Assembly: GCA_029975915.1 (NCBI GenBank)
Contig: JARKOC010000166.1
Location: 1-8,505 of the forward strand
From: Bryobacteraceae bacterium
GTDB taxonomy: Bacteria > Acidobacteriota > Terriglobia > Bryobacterales > Bryobacteraceae
Length of the DNA: 8,505 nt
Reading direction: 5' to 3'
Positions 6,399-8,505 of this stretch are shown here, in pieces. Position 1 is the first letter of the stretch. Each line of letters opens with the position of its first letter. The notes beneath the pieces are model-generated. The model had not been told where the DNA came from and did not search any database. It saw only the letters and a list, made by a program, of their open reading frames with translations. A program made the position numbers and the translations under genes.

Positions 6399-6577
6399 GC
6401 CGAACGGCATGCGCGTCACCGGCGGACGCGTGCCCGGCCGCCAGGCCGGGCCGGGGCGCGCCGGTTGCGGCCCGCGGCCACAGGCCGCCCCTCGTCTTGT
6501 TCCTGTCCGTCCGAGCCGCGGGCTCAATGCAACCGGCGTGTCCCGAGCGTCCGACCGCGTGAACGCGCTTGTTCGAC
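6399..6577. repeat. attC-like integron recombination site, copy 4
   Basis: The ends are GCCGAAC (6399-6405) and GTTCGAC (6571-6577). The body is close to copies 1, 3 and 5 with the same long fold-back. The adjoining genes converge on it: the plus-strand lipoprotein stops 2 bp to its left and the minus-strand lipoprotein stops 20 bp to its right. This tight packing of stop codons around the repeat supports its role as a cassette boundary, and the hairpin could also end transcription from both sides. Confidence 0.72.
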
Positions 6578-6597
6578 GGCATCCTGTTCATGACGTG

Positions 6598-7635
6598 CTA
6601 ACGAACAACGTTCTCGTCGGGGAGCACCAAGTCGCAGGCGAAAATGGTGCAGGCCCCATTGAGCAGGGCAACCGCGGTTGGGTGTAGCGTCCCATCGAGT
6701 AGATGCGGTTCAAACGCCTGCTGGACTTCCCCCAATTTCGAGAGCGGTAAGATGATTGGAGTGGGGTCAGAGTTGTTGATAGAACAGGAGGCTTCGAACA
6801 AGTCATCTTTGAGTATTGACGAGTTCGCCTCGGTGGCAAGATCGCAGGGCTGAAATCCACCGGTACTGGCGCATCCCATAAGTGCGATGCCCTCGGCCTC
6901 GACGTACGGCAGTCCGTCCCTCTGTCCAAGTTCACTGACGCGGGCCACAAGTTCCAGCAAATCGGCAGGAGGAGGACCGGGCGTCCAGGTTGGACTTTGA
7001 CAGTATGTCTCGCTGGCGAAACTCGGATGAGCACTCGTGCCGATCTCAAGACCTCGCCAGCGTGCGTAGATGCCTGTCGTTCCAGCGTCCGCGGGCTGAC
7101 AAGCCTGGTATTGGACGCCGTCCGCCTCCACGACGGTTTCGTTGATTAGGGAGACAATCTCCCAGAACTCGGGATCAGGCAGTTGGTAGGTTTCATATGC
7201 TCTGCATGGCCCAGATGCCGGTTCAGGTGATGCGGTCTTGATCACTCTTCCGTCACCATAGAGATAAACGGCGCTTGCGCCTCTCCGATGGTCGAAGAAC
7301 GGTTCGGCAGGATCCGTCAGGAAGCCAGCGTAGAACCGCATGGCTACAACCAATCCAGGAACCACGGGAACGCACTGGGTACTCAATGGTCCGCAATCGG
7401 CAGTGCAGAGGGCGACGCAGTCCCCGTCTGACATCTCCCAAGAACAGCCCGACGGGACGCAACTCAACTTGCCAGATTCTGGGCACCGGAAGCCGGTAGA
7501 ACAGAGGGTGGGTGAACAATCCAGCGTGGAAATGTTGGGCCATGGGGGAGGACCGCAGGGGTCGTTGGAAGCGCTGTCGCAACCGATTTCGGTTCCAAAG
7601 AGCAGAAAAGTCGCAATCGCAATAGCGTTTTTCAT
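6598..7635 (-). CDS. Predicted Cys-containing lipoprotein of unknown function
   Basis: A 345-residue protein. The start at ATG 7635 is preferred over the upstream in-frame start at 7761 because it puts the signal peptide (MKNAIAIATFLLFGTEIG) at the N-terminus, with a lipobox ending at Cys19 and an Asp at +2, and because AAGG lies 7 nt upstream. Residues 20-95 are rich in Cys, Pro and Gly, resembling small disulfide-bonded repeats (CGPP, SPTLCSTGFRCPESGKLSC, then CVALCTADCGPLSTQC). The rest (about 100-345) looks globular, with an AMRFYAGF strand, a YLYGDGRVIK strand-turn, a YQLPDPEFWEIVSLINETVVE helix and a C-terminal GACTIFACDLVL strand with paired Cys. No family is recognised. It is probably exported and anchored by a lipid. 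It occupies a whole cassette between copies 4 and 5 and points left. Confidence 0.78.
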   Translation of the reverse strand: MKNAIAIATFLLFGTEIGCDSASNDPCGPPPWPNISTLDCSPTLCSTGFRCPESGKLSCVPSGCSWEMSDGDCVALCTADCGPLSTQCVPVVPGLVVAMRFYAGFLTDPAEPFFDHRRGASAVYLYGDGRVIKTASPEPASGPCRAYETYQLPDPEFWEIVSLINETVVEADGVQYQACQPADAGTTGIYARWRGLEIGTSAHPSFASETYCQSPTWTPGPPPADLLELVARVSELGQRDGLPYVEAEGIALMGCASTGGFQPCDLATEANSSILKDDLFEASCSINNSDPTPIILPLSKLGEVQQAFEPHLLDGTLHPTAVALLNGACTIFACDLVLPDENVVR

Positions 7636-7774
7636 GGCACAGCCTTGTGAAACCTCTGGAAGTGTCGCGATTTGCGAGAGCGTGATCAACCGCCCTTCTT
7701 GGCGTTTCACGGCGTTTGCTGCCTGTGCTGTCGAGAAGATGTGCGCGACACGGGTGCACATGGTGCCCTTGCCC

Positions 7775-7954
7775 GTCGAACGGTTTGCGCGTCACCGGCG
7801 GACGCGTGCCTGGCCGCCAGGCCGGGCCGGGGCGCGCCGGTTGCGGCCCGCGGCCAGAGGCCGCCATTCGATCGTGTTGCTGTCCGTCCGAGCCGCGGGC
7901 TCGATGCAACCGGCGTGTCCCGAGCGTCCGACCGCGTGAACGCGCTTGTTCGAC
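7775..7954. repeat. attC-like integron recombination site, copy 5
   Basis: The ends are GTCGAAC (7775-7781) and GTTCGAC (7948-7954). CGCCGGTTGC at 7835-7844 is the exact complement of GCAACCGGCG at 7906-7915, and the neighbouring CCGCGG blocks also pair, so the full 180 bp folds back. The right flank (GGCCCTCT, then GCGCC) is shared with copy 1, so similarity extends a little past the box in these two copies. It separates the larger lipoprotein from the IS-truncated one. Confidence 0.72.
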
Positions 7955-8045
7955 GGCCCTCTAGGCGCCAGGAGGTTTGCGCCGGTTCGGTGTGCAGGGG
8001 AACGGGGTGCGGGATGGAATGATGTCGCATCAGGAAGAAACCTGG

Positions 8046-8350
8046 TCAATCGATGCAGAGGGCGGAAAGGCACTTCTCGTCGAAACACAGTTCGCAGTAG
8101 CAGCCTTGAGGGCCGATGGGTTGAGGTTTGCGAAGACAGCCTGAATTGTCGCCGCACTGGGACAGTGAGTACGAGTCTGCAAGTTCCAGGTAGTCGCGGC
8201 AGATATCGGGGTGCGCGAGGCAACAGTCACGGATCGCCACTGTTGGGAATCCTTCCAGGTCGGGAGTGCCCACTACGTCTTGGCCGTGATCCGCGGAATT
8301 GGCGTCGGAGGGCGCCGCGTCATTGAGCGAGCAGGCGGCAAGCGATGCTA
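8046..8350 (-). pseudogene. Cys-rich lipoprotein truncated by IS630 insertion
   Basis: An open frame on the minus strand of about 100 codons ends at TGA (8048-8046). Its first readable residues, ASLAACSLNDAAPSD, are the end of a lipoprotein signal peptide with the lipobox LAAC, followed by an Asp/Ser/Ala linker. The mature part has ten further cysteines (CC, CYC, ELC, EKC and others), a style similar to the first lipoprotein of the window. No start codon exists upstream: the frame meets the end of the right IS630 element at the TA of 8349-8350 and then the transposase stop. The start, N-region and most of the hydrophobic segment are therefore missing. An internal GTG at 8273 could start translation, but it would give a product without export signal. 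The insertion most likely inactivated this cassette gene. Confidence 0.72.
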
Positions 8351-8379
8351 GTACTTACTTGCAAATATCCGCGTAACGT
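8351..8379 (+). repeat. Terminal inverted repeat of right IS630 element
   Basis: It starts GTACTTACTTG and ends GCGTAACGT. It matches the minus-strand reading of 495-523 at 21 of 29 positions, concentrated in the first 11 and last 9. The transposase stop codon (8357-8355) lies inside this repeat, a compact arrangement. Confidence 0.75.
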
Positions 8380-8504
8380 TTCTTGGGGGTAGTCGGATGG
8401 ACCACCTCCTTGGTCCACTGGAACGGGTGTGCGTTTTCGTTGTACGCCTCGATGAAGCGGTCGATGGCAATGCGCACCTGGCGCGGCGTGGTGAAACTTC
8501 GGCC
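8355..8504 (-). CDS. IS630-family transposase, C-terminal part (runs off the window)
   Basis: Forty-nine codons and a TAA stop on the minus strand, entering from the window edge. The segment includes RQVRIAIDRFIEAYNENAHP, followed by FQWTKEVVHP and ending KRYADICK. This is the characteristic tail of IS630 transposases, where the late catalytic acidic residue precedes a helix with IDxFIxxYN and an FxWT motif. The stop falls inside the terminal repeat. Together with the left fragment it suggests an otherwise ordinary element, but intactness cannot be judged. Confidence 0.85.
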   Translation of the reverse strand, partial: GRSFTTPRQVRIAIDRFIEAYNENAHPFQWTKEVVHPTTPKKRYADICK

Positions 8505-8505
8505 C

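Larger units (their letters stand above)
8351..8505 (-). mobile_element. IS630-type insertion sequence, right copy (partial)
   Basis: This is one element end (terminal repeat 8351-8379, bordered by TA at 8349-8350) plus the 3' end of a transposase gene. It has the same orientation as the left copy and shows the opposite end of the element, so it may be a second copy of the same insertion sequence. The window contains no shared internal part to compare. Confidence 0.75.

Noticed and set aside
1491..7954. CRISPR array
   Set aside because: The repeats are about 180 bp and the intervals are gene-length, far outside CRISPR dimensions, and no cas genes are present.
7672..8022. Similar Arg/Pro/Gly-rich peptides encoded in several frames across every repeat copy
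   Set aside because: They are translations of the attC-like repeats themselves and recur in each copy in different frames. They are a common source of false gene calls, not a protein family.

Overview
The window comes from a GC-rich bacterial genome. The predicted lipoproteins have a lipobox followed by Ser/Asp/Thr-rich linkers and then many cysteines. That style is common in Myxococcota and related deltaproteobacterial lineages, so such a host is my inference; no rRNA or tRNA gene is present to test it. The region is accessory DNA throughout: mobile elements, restriction-modification (RM) genes and orphan lipoproteins.

Layout: an IS630-type insertion sequence runs off the left edge (transposase N-terminus on the minus strand, inner end near 523). 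A second IS630-type element in the same orientation runs off the right edge (transposase C-terminus, inner end at 8351). Between them lie about 7.8 kb of unrelated small gene units. These units are separated by five copies of a 170-180 bp repeat, with cores at 1491-1669, 3039-3208, 5403-5581, 6399-6577 and 7775-7954. Each repeat has complementary ends of the form G(T/C)C(G/C)AAC ... GTT(C/G)G(A/G)C and folds back on itself along most of its length. This is the architecture of integron attC recombination sites. I therefore read the window as part of an integron-type gene cassette array. No integron integrase is in view and the sites are longer than usual, so this is strong inference rather than proof.

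Cassette contents from left to right: (1) a Cys-rich lipoprotein on the minus strand (803-1294). (2) A two-gene RM unit: a small PD-(D/E)XK nuclease (1761-2150) followed by a Dam/D12-family adenine methyltransferase (2165-2989). (3) A three-gene RM-like unit: a beta-class N6-adenine/N4-cytosine methyltransferase (3379-4251) and two different PD-(D/E)XK proteins (4259-4810 and 4843-5376). (4) A lipoprotein on the plus strand (5701-6396). (5) A larger Cys-containing lipoprotein on the minus strand (6598-7635). (6) A Cys-rich lipoprotein on the minus strand whose 5' end was cut off by the right-hand IS630 element (8046-8350).

How it works together: in each RM unit the methyltransferase should protect host DNA at the site that the partner nuclease cuts. 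Such units are known to act as addictive, stabilising modules in mobile DNA and in sedentary integron arrays. The lipoprotein cassettes have no recognisable function and look like typical cassette cargo with envelope-targeted products. Genes point in both directions between the repeats, so several cassettes probably carry their own promoters; candidates are listed.
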